64,000 bases of DNA from HIMB11 sp965657135 (GCA_965657135.1 CBFHNF010000001.1:1-64000), one strand, 5' to 3'; counted from the first letter of the stretch, positions 18,343 to 26,646 are shown. Program-made: numbers and translations. Notes: generated by a model from the letters alone, not told the origin.

Positions 18343-18669
18343 TCAATTGTTTGCGGCATGAAACAAGGCTGTCGAACGGTTACCGGTTCTGCAGTAGGCA
18401 AATATGGGCTTTGGCAGGGATACAAGTGCCTCAGCCATTTCCGCGATTTGTGCGGCGACTGGCATCGCGCTGACTGGTACATGAACTGACTGTAATCCTG
18501 CATCTGCGGCTGCAGATGCAATCTCACTAAACTTAGGCTGTGACGCTTCCTCAAAATCGGGTCGGTTACAAATTATTGATTTAAATCCGGATTTTGCAAT
18601 CTCGTGGATATCGGCCAGTTTGATTTGAGGAGAGACTGAAAAATCCCTCGAAATTTGTGTTATGTTCAT
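18343..18669 (-). CDS. Blh-like (TIGR01244/DUF442) sulfur transferase or phosphatase-fold protein
   Basis: 108 residues, matching the stand-alone Blh/beta-lactamase-hydrolase-like phosphotransferase fold. The Cys-x5-Arg loop is intact in FAYCRTGNRST (about residues 88-98), with an N-terminal ISRDFSVSPQI typical of the family. In bigR/sqrR regulons, Blh-type proteins act with persulfide dioxygenase and sulfite/anion permeases in H2S oxidation. Here the downstream partner is SulP; no separate persulfide dioxygenase is adjacent. The role is inferred from family and operator. Confidence 0.85.
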   Translation of the reverse strand: MNITQISRDFSVSPQIKLADIHEIAKSGFKSIICNRPDFEEASQPKFSEIASAAADAGLQSVHVPVSAMPVAAQIAEMAEALVSLPKPIFAYCRTGNRSTALFHAANN

Positions 18670-18700
18670 TTTTTGAGTCCTAAAACGAGTCGTTCTATGA

Positions 18701-18730
18701 ACTATATATTCAAAAAATGGAATAAGTAAA
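18701..18730 (-). promoter_or_regulatory. Predicted sigma-70 promoter of the blh-sulP pair
   Basis: Read leftward, a TTTACT -35 element (18725-18730) and a TATAGT -10 element (18701-18706) are separated by 18 bases. The start codon of the blh-like gene is about 30 bases downstream of the -10. The spacer contains the ATTC-N8-GAAT inverted repeat, so a bound repressor would block polymerase. Confidence 0.55.
18708..18723. promoter_or_regulatory. Candidate SqrR/BigR-type operator ATTC-N8-GAAT
   Basis: The sequence ATTC, eight bases (aaaaaatg), GAAT is a perfect inverted repeat, extended by one pair to TATTC...GAATA. ATTC-N8-GAAT is, as I recall it, the reported consensus of the persulfide-sensing ArsR-family repressor SqrR of Rhodobacter and close to BigR sites. 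Its position between the predicted -35 and -10 of a Blh-SulP pair fits that role. The regulator gene itself is not in the window. Confidence 0.65.
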
Positions 18731-18766
18731 GAGTGTGCGTGATGATTATAAAGAAAGTGTTCAGCA

Positions 18767-20119
18767 TTAAATAGAGCTGAAACCTTCCTCTAATGCCCCC
18801 AAGATTTGGTTCACTTCCTCCTCAGTGATTGTTAACGGAGGCGACATAAGGATGTTTGGATAACCCGGACGGACCATTGCGCCAGCCTCGTAAATCCGCT
18901 GATGTATTTGTTTTAGTGTGGTGATATTAATCGGTGTTTTTGATCCTTGATCTGAAACCAGTTCGATGCCGTGCATCAATCCGTGTCCACCGCGAACGTC
19001 GCCGATAACATCATACTTTTGGGCAAGATTTAGCAAGCCTTGGTGTAACTGTTCACCGCGCGCAGCAGCATTCGTTTTTGTATCCAATCGTTGCGTTTCA
19101 TTCAGACAAGCGACCACAGCTGCAGCACCCACGGGATGGGCGGAGTATGTGTAACCGTGGAAAATGCCACCATCGCCACTGGTGTCATTTTCGAACACGT
19201 CGGCAACCTTATCAGACATCAGTGCAGCACCTACAGGATAGTATCCTGATGTGATCCCCTTTGCCATCGACATCATGTCTGGCTTCACGCCCCAGTGTCG
19301 CGCGCCTGACCAATCTCCTGTGCGACCAAACCCTGTGATCACCTCGTCTGAAATCATCAAAATACCGTGTCTGTCACAGATATCGCGCATCAGACCCATA
19401 AAGCTGGCGTCTGGAACGATGACACCCCCGGCGCCCTGAATTGGCTCCATGATAAATGCTGCAATTGTATTCGCCCCTTGGAATGCGATTTCATCCTCGA
19501 ATGCGTTGGCGATATTTTGGGCCAGCACCGCTGAGTCCAGTTCATTGAATGGATTTCGATATGTGTAGGGGCTCGGTAAATGGAAACACCCCGGCATGAG
19601 TGGTTCGTAATTGATACGGAAGCGGTTATTTCCGTTCACAGATGCGCCGCCAAAATGCGTGCCGTGGTATCCCTTTTTTAACGAAATAAATTTGGTACGG
19701 GTGGGTTCTCCGCGTAGCCGGTGGTATTGCCGTGCAAGACGAAGGCAGGTTTCGACCGAATCTGATCCGCCTGATGTAAAAAATACTCGTGCCATTCCAT
19801 CCGCTTCAAACATTTCCCGAACCATGTAGGATGCTTCAATCGCGGCGGGATTTGATGTGCCAGAAAATGCCGAATAATAGGGCAGGTCATAAAGCTGTTT
19901 GGAGATCGCTTCTTTTACGACGTCATTCGAATACCCTAAATTTACGCACCATAATCCACCAACCGCATCTACTACAGTATGCCCATCAATGTCAGTAATC
20001 GAGCTGTTTTCTGCGCTGACAATTACCTTTGGTGGATTGGCCAATGACTCTGCGGGGTGTCCCATCGGGTGCCACATGTGTTTTGCATTATTCGCTTTGG
20101 TGAAATTATCGTCGCGCAT
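18767..20119 (-). CDS. Class III PLP-dependent aminotransferase (omega-amino acid type)
   Basis: Fold-type I aminotransferase of 450 residues, the usual size for omega-amino acid:pyruvate enzymes. Seen: FTSGGSDSVETCLRLAR (PLP phosphate region, about residues 113-129), the GYHGTHFGG loop (about 150-158), the cofactor Asp in MISDEVITGFGRTG (about 256-269), and the PLP Lys in MAKGITSGYYPVGA (about 285-298). Family members use beta-alanine, putrescine, taurine-like or 4-aminobutyrate donors; the substrate here is open. It lies upstream of blh-sulP on the same strand but 97 bases away, so a shared role in sulfonate or amine use is only possible. A 16-bp palindrome lies 20 bases upstream of its start. 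Confidence 0.87.
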   Translation of the reverse strand: MRDDNFTKANNAKHMWHPMGHPAESLANPPKVIVSAENSSITDIDGHTVVDAVGGLWCVNLGYSNDVVKEAISKQLYDLPYYSAFSGTSNPAAIEASYMVREMFEADGMARVFFTSGGSDSVETCLRLARQYHRLRGEPTRTKFISLKKGYHGTHFGGASVNGNNRFRINYEPLMPGCFHLPSPYTYRNPFNELDSAVLAQNIANAFEDEIAFQGANTIAAFIMEPIQGAGGVIVPDASFMGLMRDICDRHGILMISDEVITGFGRTGDWSGARHWGVKPDMMSMAKGITSGYYPVGAALMSDKVADVFENDTSGDGGIFHGYTYSAHPVGAAAVVACLNETQRLDTKTNAAARGEQLHQGLLNLAQKYDVIGDVRGGHGLMHGIELVSDQGSKTPINITTLKQIHQRIYEAGAMVRPGYPNILMSPPLTITEEEVNQILGALEEGFSSI

Positions 20120-20138
20120 GTGCCTGATGCTCCTAATT

Positions 20139-20154
20139 AAATTTGATCAAATTT
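20139..20154. promoter_or_regulatory. 16-bp perfect palindrome upstream of the aminotransferase gene
   Basis: AAATTTGATCAAATTT reads the same on both strands and sits 20 bases before the aminotransferase start codon and about 105 before smpB. Length, symmetry and position fit a dimeric repressor site; the cognate protein is not in view. Confidence 0.45.
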
Positions 20155-20258
20155 TACGTGTGTTTTTCAAACTGTCCAGTGGAATAATGCACCTCAGTGC
20201 GGAAGTTTTGTGCAGGCCCCTAGACTTGGATTGCAAGCCTCTATACATCCCAACAATC

Positions 20259-20732
20259 ATGGCAAAGCAAAAAGCAAATACAAATTACAAGGTGATCGCT
20301 GAAAACCGCCGTGCGCGGTTTGATTATGCGATTGAATCGGATTTGGAATGTGGAATCGTTTTGATGGGATCAGAGGTGAAATCTCTTCGTAAAGGATCCT
20401 CCAATATCGCTGAAAGCTATGCAGAAGTTGAAAATGGTGAACTCTGGCTCGTGAATTCTTATATCGCGCCCTATGAACAGGCTAAAACATGGGGACATGA
20501 GGAGCGCCGCCGTCGCAAATTGATCGTGAATAAACGAGAACTTGCAAATTTGTGGTCTGAAACACAACGCAAGGGAATGACAATTGTTCCATTGGTTATG
20601 TATTTCAACGACAAAGGCTTTGTTAAAATGAAAGTTGGCATCGCCAAAGGTAAGAAAAATCACGATAAGCGCGCCGACAATGCAAAGCGTGACTGGAACC
20701 TTCAAAAACAACGCTTGTTGAAAAACGGATAG
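20259..20732 (+). CDS. smpB: SsrA-binding protein SmpB
   Basis: Small RNA-binding protein that delivers tmRNA to stalled ribosomes. 157 residues. Family segments are clear: RRARFDYAIES near residue 15, GIVLMGSEVKSLRKG (about 31-45), a HEERRRRKLIVNK stretch, and the basic tail GKKNHDKRADNAKRDW (about 132-147). The frame is open well upstream, but the ATG at 20259 (MAKQKANTNYK) is the family start. No tmRNA gene is visible nearby. Confidence 0.95.
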   Translation: MAKQKANTNYKVIAENRRARFDYAIESDLECGIVLMGSEVKSLRKGSSNIAESYAEVENGELWLVNSYIAPYEQAKTWGHEERRRRKLIVNKRELANLWSETQRKGMTIVPLVMYFNDKGFVKMKVGIAKGKKNHDKRADNAKRDWNLQKQRLLKNG

Positions 20733-20812
20733 GGGAACCCTGCGGTCTTTCCCCTGACCGTCTGTGCATGAAATGCATAGTCATGGACCATTCCAATAAA
20801 TAGGAGGGTGTC

Positions 20813-21103
20813 ATGGAAGGGTTAATTTTAAATTTGGTTTCTGGTGCAGTTGGCTGCAATGTCGTGGGCCGGGCAATTGGTAGTTTGAACCAGGGAACGA
20901 TGATCAATTCAATCGCAGGGATTCTGGGTGGCGGTTTAGGTGGTTCGGTTTTGAGTATCCTTGGAGCGCCAGAAATGGCTGGCGTGGCTGGGGATGCGGC
21001 TGGGCTAGATATCGGCGCCATCGTTGGTCAAATCGCAAGTGGCGGGGTCGGTGGTGGTATTTTGCTCGCAATTGTGGGGTTTGTACGCTCTAAAATGGGC
21101 TAA
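20813..21103 (+). CDS. Small glycine-rich membrane-associated protein, unknown function
   Basis: 96 residues, rich in Gly, Ala, Ile and Val, with glycine-zipper-like stretches (SIAGILGGGLGGSVLSILG at about residues 33-51; GQIASGGVGGGILLAIVGF near the C-terminus) and a short basic end (RSKMG). I do not recognise a named family. It may insert in the inner membrane through two hydrophobic segments. A very good ribosome site (TAGGAGGGTGTC) precedes the ATG. It stands between smpB and sseA on the same strand; no operon partner is clear. Confidence 0.7.
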   Translation: MEGLILNLVSGAVGCNVVGRAIGSLNQGTMINSIAGILGGGLGGSVLSILGAPEMAGVAGDAAGLDIGAIVGQIASGGVGGGILLAIVGFVRSKMG

Positions 21104-21204
21104 ACTGCGCAAAACCGCACGAAAATGGGGTGGATCATGGTTTGCCCCACTTGCCTAACGGGTTAACGAGATGTAGGCAGCTTACTGATGACGAGGGGCT
21201 GACT

Positions 21205-22059
21205 ATGGTAGATGATCCAAAAACACTGGTTTCGACAGAATGGTTGCAAGCGCACTTAAAAGATCCTGATTTACGAATTTTGGATGGTTCGTATTATTTA
21301 CCGCAGATGGGTCGAGATCCGCGCGCTGAATACGATATCGCGCACATTCCAAACGCCCGTTTTTTCGACATTGACGATGTGGCTGATCACGGATCTGATT
21401 TGCCGCATATGGTGCCACCAGTTGAAAAATTCATGTCACGGATGCGTGCAATGGGCGTAGGTGACGGTCATCAAATTGTAGTCTACGACGGCATGGGATT
21501 GTTTTCCGCAGCCCGCGTATGGTGGCTTTTTAAATTGATGGGACAAAATAATATAGCCGTTTTGGACGGAGGATTGCCCAAATGGCAGGCCGAGGGCCGC
21601 CCGATCGAAGATATGTCGCCCGTTATTCGCGATCGTCACATGACTGTGCGTCGTCAAAATCATATGGTAAAAGATGTGACACAGGTGTCGGCAGCGGCAA
21701 AACTGGGCGATTATGAGATCGTTGATGCACGTCCACCAGGTCGGTTTCGTGGCGAAGACCCCGAACCGCGTCCCGGCTTGCGATTAGGGCATATTCCTGG
21801 CTCAAAAAACGTATGTTTTAAGGATTTGTTGAACGCAGATCAAACATTGAAAAACAACGATGAAATCCGGCAAAGTTTCGAAAGTGCTGGTGTTGATTTA
21901 AACAAACCAATCATTACCACCTGCGGATCAGGTGTCACCGCTGCTGTTCTAAGCTTAGGATTGGAGCGCATTGGAAAAACAGATCACTCTTTATATGACG
22001 GAAGCTGGTCAGAATGGGGCATGTTCCCAACTGTTCCAGTTGCAACTGGAGACGCATAA
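21205..22059 (+). CDS. sseA: 3-mercaptopyruvate/thiosulfate sulfurtransferase
   Basis: Two-domain rhodanese of 284 residues. The catalytic Cys lies in TTCGSGVTAAVL (about residues 236-247); the CGSGVTA loop is typical of mercaptopyruvate sulfurtransferases rather than thiosulfate-specific rhodaneses. An inactive N-terminal rhodanese domain (about 10-130) precedes it. The ATG at 21205, preceded by GACGAGGGGCTGA, is chosen over the longer frame from 21130. Its stop is immediately followed by the aminotransferase ATG (TAAATG). The pair fits cysteine or cysteine-sulfur turnover: transamination gives the mercaptopyruvate that SseA desulfurates (inference). Confidence 0.9.
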   Translation: MVDDPKTLVSTEWLQAHLKDPDLRILDGSYYLPQMGRDPRAEYDIAHIPNARFFDIDDVADHGSDLPHMVPPVEKFMSRMRAMGVGDGHQIVVYDGMGLFSAARVWWLFKLMGQNNIAVLDGGLPKWQAEGRPIEDMSPVIRDRHMTVRRQNHMVKDVTQVSAAAKLGDYEIVDARPPGRFRGEDPEPRPGLRLGHIPGSKNVCFKDLLNADQTLKNNDEIRQSFESAGVDLNKPIITTCGSGVTAAVLSLGLERIGKTDHSLYDGSWSEWGMFPTVPVATGDA

Positions 22060-23244
22060 ATGTTTCAATCCTTAAAAGAACAACCTGCTGATAAAATTCT
22101 TGCTCTTATGCAGCAATATAAAGAGGATCCAAGGGATACTAAAATTGATCTTGGTGTCGGAGTTTACAAAAACGCCGAAGGACTGACCCCGGTTATGCGC
22201 GCAGTGAAAACTGCCGAACAACAGCTGTGGGAACGTGAAACGACTAAATCCTATGTTGGTTTGGTTGGTGATCCGCAATTTTCGGATGTGATGGTTGATT
22301 TGGTCCTATCTGACAGTGTTACCCGGGACAGCGTTGCTGCGGCTGCTACACCTGGTGGCACGGGCGCCGTGCGTCAGGCGTTTGAATTATTGAAAATGGC
22401 CAATCCTGATGTCCGTGTTTTTGTGTCCGATCCCACGTGGCCGAACCATTTATCAATCCTAAAGTACCTCGAATTGCCAGTAGTGCCATATCGTTATTTT
22501 GATAATGAAACTCGGGGTGTGGATTTTACAGGCATGATGGAAGATTTATCGCAAGCGCGCGCAGGCGATGTTATTTTGTTACATGGCTGCTGTCACAATC
22601 CAACAGGGGCCAACTTAAATATGAGCCAGTGGCAACAGGTCGTTGATTTGCTAAACACATCGGGTGCAACGCCGATGATTGATATCGCATATCAGGGCTT
22701 TGGTGATGGGCTTCAAGAAGATGCAGCAGGAACACGATTGGTTGCATCTTCGGTTCCAGAAACGGTGATTGCGGCAAGCTGCTCAAAGAATTTCGGTATC
22801 TATCGGGAACGAACGGGTTTGTTGATGGTGGTGTCGCAGGACACCAATGCCAAAGGCTTAAACCAAAATACTTTGGCATTCTTGAACCGTCAAAATTTTT
22901 CATTCCCGCCAGATCATGGTGCGCGATTGGTCACTATGGTCCTAAGCGATCCTACATTACGCGCAGATTGGGCTTCTGAACTAGAGGAAGTGCGGTTGGG
23001 AATGTTGGAATTGCGTAAACAGCTTGCTTGCGAATTGCAGAAACTGTCAGGGTCTGATCGTTTCGTCTTTTTGGCAGAACATCGTGGAATGTTCTCTCGT
23101 CTGGGTGCGTCTGCCGAACATGTTGAAAAGTTGCGGACAGATCATGCCGTATACATGGTTGGCGACAGTCGTATGAATATCGCGGGTCTCAACAGTGTGA
23201 CGGTGCCAATCCTTGCTGATGCTATTATTAACGCTGGTATCTAA
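22060..23244 (+). CDS. Class I aspartate/aromatic amino acid aminotransferase (TyrB/AspC type)
   Basis: PLP aminotransferase of 394 residues, subfamily I-alpha (bacterial AspC/TyrB). Seen: LGVGVYKN near residue 31, TPGGTGAVRQAFELL (about 97-111), the HGCCHNPTGANL loop (about 175-186), and the PLP Lys in SCSKNFGIYRERTG (about 239-252). It starts directly at the sseA stop and is cotranscribed with it. It could transaminate aspartate, aromatic amino acids or cysteine; the pairing with SseA makes cysteine or cysteinesulfinate attractive, but this is not shown by the sequence. Confidence 0.88.
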   Translation: MFQSLKEQPADKILALMQQYKEDPRDTKIDLGVGVYKNAEGLTPVMRAVKTAEQQLWERETTKSYVGLVGDPQFSDVMVDLVLSDSVTRDSVAAAATPGGTGAVRQAFELLKMANPDVRVFVSDPTWPNHLSILKYLELPVVPYRYFDNETRGVDFTGMMEDLSQARAGDVILLHGCCHNPTGANLNMSQWQQVVDLLNTSGATPMIDIAYQGFGDGLQEDAAGTRLVASSVPETVIAASCSKNFGIYRERTGLLMVVSQDTNAKGLNQNTLAFLNRQNFSFPPDHGARLVTMVLSDPTLRADWASELEEVRLGMLELRKQLACELQKLSGSDRFVFLAEHRGMFSRLGASAEHVEKLRTDHAVYMVGDSRMNIAGLNSVTVPILADAIINAGI

Positions 23245-23420
23245 GTGCAAATCCCCTGCTTTGTCATGTACTTAGCAGGGTGCATCTTAGCGCTCAGGAA
23301 TATAAAATCGGTTAGCATTTCACTGAAATTGCGCCTGGCTATGCAAAGCATCGCTCAAAGCTATAATATATAATCATCGTGCCGTTTAATTGCATAACAA
23401 CGCAACGAGGCCACGGTATT

Positions 23421-24708
23421 ATGTTTGCATTCAAGTCAACTGAGAGAACTGGCAAATTTGGATTTTCAGAAAGCCAGACTAAAGATGCGCTCGATAAAAG
23501 TCAGGCGATAATTTCTTTTACTCCTGAAGGCATCATTCTACATGCGAACGAAAATTTTTTGAGTGCGACTGGGTATCGACTTGAGGACATTGTCGGAAAG
23601 CACCACAGCATTTTCTGCGAAGAGTCGTATACACGCACAGAGGAGTATCAACATTTTTGGGCAGATCTGCGAGAAGGCAAATTTCAGTCAAATTCGTTTA
23701 AGCGGATAAACGGTCTGGCAAAGCAATTTACATTCAAGCAACGTACAACCCAATCCGAGATGATCAGGGAAATGTGCATGGTGTCATAAAATATTGTACG
23801 GACATAACAATCCCGACCTTGAGAAAAGCTGAAGCCGTGTCCCGTACACAGGCATCCATTACCTTTACTCCTGATGGCATTATCAAAGATGCAAACGATA
23901 CATTTTTGATAGCGACGGGGTATCGATTGGACGAAATCCAAGGGCAACATCATCGCATGTTCTGTCCACCCGAAATTGCAAATTCGGTCGAATATCAAAC
24001 ATTTTGGTCGGAGCTAGTAGCCGGGATGCCCAATACGGGCGAATTTAAACGTGTGAACCGTAATGGTGAGGTTTTGTGGCTCCGAGCCAGCTATTCGCCG
24101 GATTATGATAACTTCGGGAATGTGATCTCGGTTACGAAATTGGCCAGCGACATCACCCAAGAACGCAAAATTAAAGAGCGTACAATTGATATCTCTACTA
24201 CAACGGCTTCAGCAATTGCAGAGATGAATCAATCTATCACAGAAATTGCAAAAGCAATGAATACGGCGCGTTTAACCGCGAACCAAACCTCTACATCCGT
24301 CAATGTAGCAGAGAGGTTGTAGGTCGGTTATCTTCAACCTCGGAAAGCATGTCTAAAACTGTGGAATTCATTTATTCAATTGCTGATCAAATTAACCTAC
24401 TTGCCTTGAATGCCGCTGTCGAAGCTGCGCGCGCGGGTGAAGCGGGACGTGGGTTTGCGGTCGTTGCAGGCGAAGTTAAGAACCTTGCCAACAGTGCAAC
24501 AAATTTCACCCAATCGATTGCCAAAGAGATCGAAGCGGTTCAATCGATTTCTGGTGAAATTACAGAGAACATGGAGCAGATGATCCACTCGATTTCGGAT
24601 TTAAGTGCATCAACGGACTCAGTTGCGACAGCGATAGAGCAACAAAATATCGTTGTAAGCGACATTGCTAATCAAATGGAAGATTTGACAACGCTTGTTG
24701 CACGCTAG
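23421..24708 (+). pseudogene. Soluble PAS-PAS methyl-accepting chemotaxis protein, broken by two frameshifts
   Basis: A cytoplasmic chemoreceptor split over three reading frames. Frame one (from the ATG at 23421, GAGG upstream) encodes the first PAS domain up to SFKRIN. Near 23711-23714 a net one-base loss moves the frame, after which SGKAIYIQATYNPIRDDQG completes PAS 1 and a second PAS follows (PDGIIKDANDTFLIATGYRL). Near 24316-24326 a second net -1 change leads into EVVGRLSSTSES and the receptor signalling tip (INLLALNAAVEAARAGEAGR) to the stop at 24708. There are no membrane segments or HAMP domain. Reassembled, it would be about 430 residues, a normal soluble receptor. Either a recent pseudogene or two base-calling errors; no other gene in the window shows such damage. 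Confidence 0.85.
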
Positions 24709-24729
24709 TCGTTACCAACCCTTGGGTCG

Positions 24730-24758
24730 GGCCTACCCTAAACGGGTGGGTCTTTTTT
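24730..24758 (+). terminator. Intrinsic terminator after the chemoreceptor gene
   Basis: A 9-bp stem (GGCCTACCC with GGGTGGGTC, two G-T pairs) closes the five-base loop TAAAC and is followed by six T residues, 21 bases after the receptor stop codon. Confidence 0.85.
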
Positions 24759-24769
24759 ATGGGTAAATA

Positions 24770-24844
24770 TGGCTGGGGTGGTAGGATTCGAACCTACGGT
24801 ACACTGTACCAAAAACAGTTGCCTTACCGCTTGGCTACACCCCA
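24770..24844 (-). tRNA. tRNA-Gln (anticodon UUG)
   Basis: Leftward cloverleaf of 75 bases with encoded CCA (24770-24772). The acceptor stem TGGGGTG pairs with CACCCCA. The anticodon stem ACTGT/ACAGT closes the loop TTTTGGT, giving anticodon TTG. The T arm carries GGTTCGAATCC. Discriminator base G. It is isolated between the receptor terminator and the dpp operon. Confidence 0.96.
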
Positions 24845-24972
24845 GCAGTGGCGCGATGTTTACGATGTACGCGCACTGTGATCAAGAGTGAATCGTCATT
24901 TTTTAAACGCATTCATTTGGATAAATCGTGGTAATTCGGGATAAATTTTAAATCTAACTTCTAAACATGAAA

Positions 24973-24997
24973 CGGCCCACCTGCATCAAGTGGGCCG
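24973..24997 (-). terminator. Hairpin downstream of the dpp operon, probable terminator
   Basis: A perfect 8-bp stem (CGGCCCAC with GTGGGCCG) and nine-base loop, 37 bases beyond the stop of the ATPase gene. Read leftward it is followed by only TTTC, so termination may be partial or Rho-assisted. Confidence 0.55.
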
Positions 24998-25034
24998 ATG
25001 TTAGGCTCGAATCAGGATTCCATTGCGCGACTGG

Positions 25035-26642
25035 CTATGTGGCATGACGCGCATTGTTCAAATTGGTCAACCAATCTGGATCCATTTCTGGTACCGAAGA
25101 AAGAAGCAGTTCTGTGTACTCTGGATGCGGCGGGGCGAACACTTCATCTTTTGCACCCTGTTCAACAACCTGACCTAAATTCATGACCACAACTTGATCC
25201 GATATCGCCTTTACTGTGGAAATATCATGCGTGATAAAAAGGTAGGTCAGGTTCAATTCCTTTTGCAGGCGCATCAAGAGCTTTAGAATGCCTTCTTGTA
25301 CGATTTGGTCCAAAGCTGACGTGACTTCATCGCAAATAATAAAATCAGGCTCTGCAGCCAATGCACGTGCAATACATATCCGTTGTTTTTGTCCACCAGA
25401 AAGTTCGCTGGGCAAGCGATCTATGAAACGCTCATCTAGTTCGATCATTTTTAACAACTCGACCACACGTTTTTCACGTGCGGAACCAGAGAGACCCAAA
25501 TAAAACTCTAATGGTCGTCCGATGATTTCACGCACTGTTTGACGCGGGTTCATGGCTGTATCAGCCATTTGGTAAATCATCTGGATACGGCGTTTTTGCT
25601 CTTTGGTGCGATCTTCCAATTTGTTTGGTATCGCTGCCCCGTCAAATTCAATGGACCCTGCGATTGGTGGCAGTAAACCGGTAATTACCCTAGCTGTTGT
25701 TGATTTGCCTGACCCAGACTCGCCTACCACAGCAACTGTTGAGCCGCGCGGGACCGAAATATTTACATTATTCAGTACTTTGACTTTGCTGTAAGCTGCA
25801 TCAATGTTTTTAATTTCCAAGATTGGAGCTTGCTCAACACTGGGTTCTTTTTCTAAGGCGCGCACTGACCAAAGCGATTTGGTGTAATCTTCCTTGGGCG
25901 CTCTTAACATTTCACGAGTGTCAGCCTCTTCCACTTCATAACCGTGTCGCAAAACCTTGATGAAATCAGCCATTTGCGCCACAACTGCCAAATCGTGCGT
26001 TATGTAAATGGCTGCCGTATTGAATTCCTCAACAACCTTACGCATCGCAGTCAGGACTTCAACTTGCGTGGTTACATCCAATGCAGTCGTGGGTTCGTCA
26101 AACACGATCAGATCTGGACGTGGAGACATTGCCATCGCGGTCATGACACGCTGTAACTGGCCACCTGAAACTTGGTGGGGATAGCGATTTCCGATTGTGC
26201 TTGGTGTAGGTAGGTTAAGTGCATCGTATAGTGTTATGGCATCCGCTTTGGCTTCTGCTTCTGGTTTGATCCCAAAGCGAATGGTAGATGCTGTTGTTTG
26301 ATCAATCAGCCGATGTGCCGGATTAAATGAGGCGGCGGCCGACTGTGCAACATAGGTAATGCGATTGCCCCAATATTCGCGTTTTTTACCTTCGCTCAAT
26401 TGCGCCAGATTAACACCGTCGAACATAATTTCACCGTCCGTAATGCGACAACCAGGTTGGGTATACCCCATAGCCGCCAGCCCCAGCGTGGATTTGCCCG
26501 CGCCTGACTCTCCGATTAGGCCCATGATTTGACCACGCTTCAGACGCAGGTCCACCCCTTTTACGATGGGGTGCCACTTTTCATCAGAAAACCCTTCAAT
26601 TTTAAGGTTCTTGATGTCGAGTAATATATCGCTTTTGCTCAT
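25035..26642 (-). CDS. Peptide-type ABC importer, fused double ATPase (DppD-DppF)
   Basis: Cytoplasmic ATPase subunit of 535 residues with two complete nucleotide-binding domains: Walker A GESGAGKST near residue 42 and GESGSGKST near residue 318, signatures VSGGQLQRV and LSGGQKQRIC, and Walker B VFDEPTTALD and ICDEVTSALD. Such DppD-DppF fusions serve peptide/nickel/opine importers. An open frame continues to 26705, but the ATG at 26642 (MSKSDILLDI) starts 4 bases after the permease stop and gives a normal N-terminus. It is the last gene of the CocE-M81-Dpp cluster. Confidence 0.92.
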   Translation of the reverse strand: MSKSDILLDIKNLKIEGFSDEKWHPIVKGVDLRLKRGQIMGLIGESGAGKSTLGLAAMGYTQPGCRITDGEIMFDGVNLAQLSEGKKREYWGNRITYVAQSAAASFNPAHRLIDQTTASTIRFGIKPEAEAKADAITLYDALNLPTPSTIGNRYPHQVSGGQLQRVMTAMAMSPRPDLIVFDEPTTALDVTTQVEVLTAMRKVVEEFNTAAIYITHDLAVVAQMADFIKVLRHGYEVEEADTREMLRAPKEDYTKSLWSVRALEKEPSVEQAPILEIKNIDAAYSKVKVLNNVNISVPRGSTVAVVGESGSGKSTTARVITGLLPPIAGSIEFDGAAIPNKLEDRTKEQKRRIQMIYQMADTAMNPRQTVREIIGRPLEFYLGLSGSAREKRVVELLKMIELDERFIDRLPSELSGGQKQRICIARALAAEPDFIICDEVTSALDQIVQEGILKLLMRLQKELNLTYLFITHDISTVKAISDQVVVMNLGQVVEQGAKDEVFAPPHPEYTELLLSSVPEMDPDWLTNLNNARHAT

Positions 26643-26646
26643 CCCT

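Noticed and set aside
19899..20258. Long N-terminal extension of SmpB
   Set aside because: The frame is open by chance across the divergent aminotransferase start; the family start at 20259 gives the normal 157 residues.
20733..20812. tmRNA gene after smpB
   Set aside because: No tRNA-like acceptor stem or tag-reading frame is seen in this gap or elsewhere in the window.
23250..23290. Terminator after the AspC-type aminotransferase
   Set aside because: CCCTGCT/AGCAGGG can pair around a 14-base loop, but no T run follows, so it was not listed as a terminator.
23700..24330. Programmed -1 ribosomal frameshifting in the chemoreceptor gene
   Set aside because: Both shifts have the right direction, but neither site has a slippery heptamer or a downstream pseudoknot-like hairpin, and two independent sites in one gene would be exceptional.
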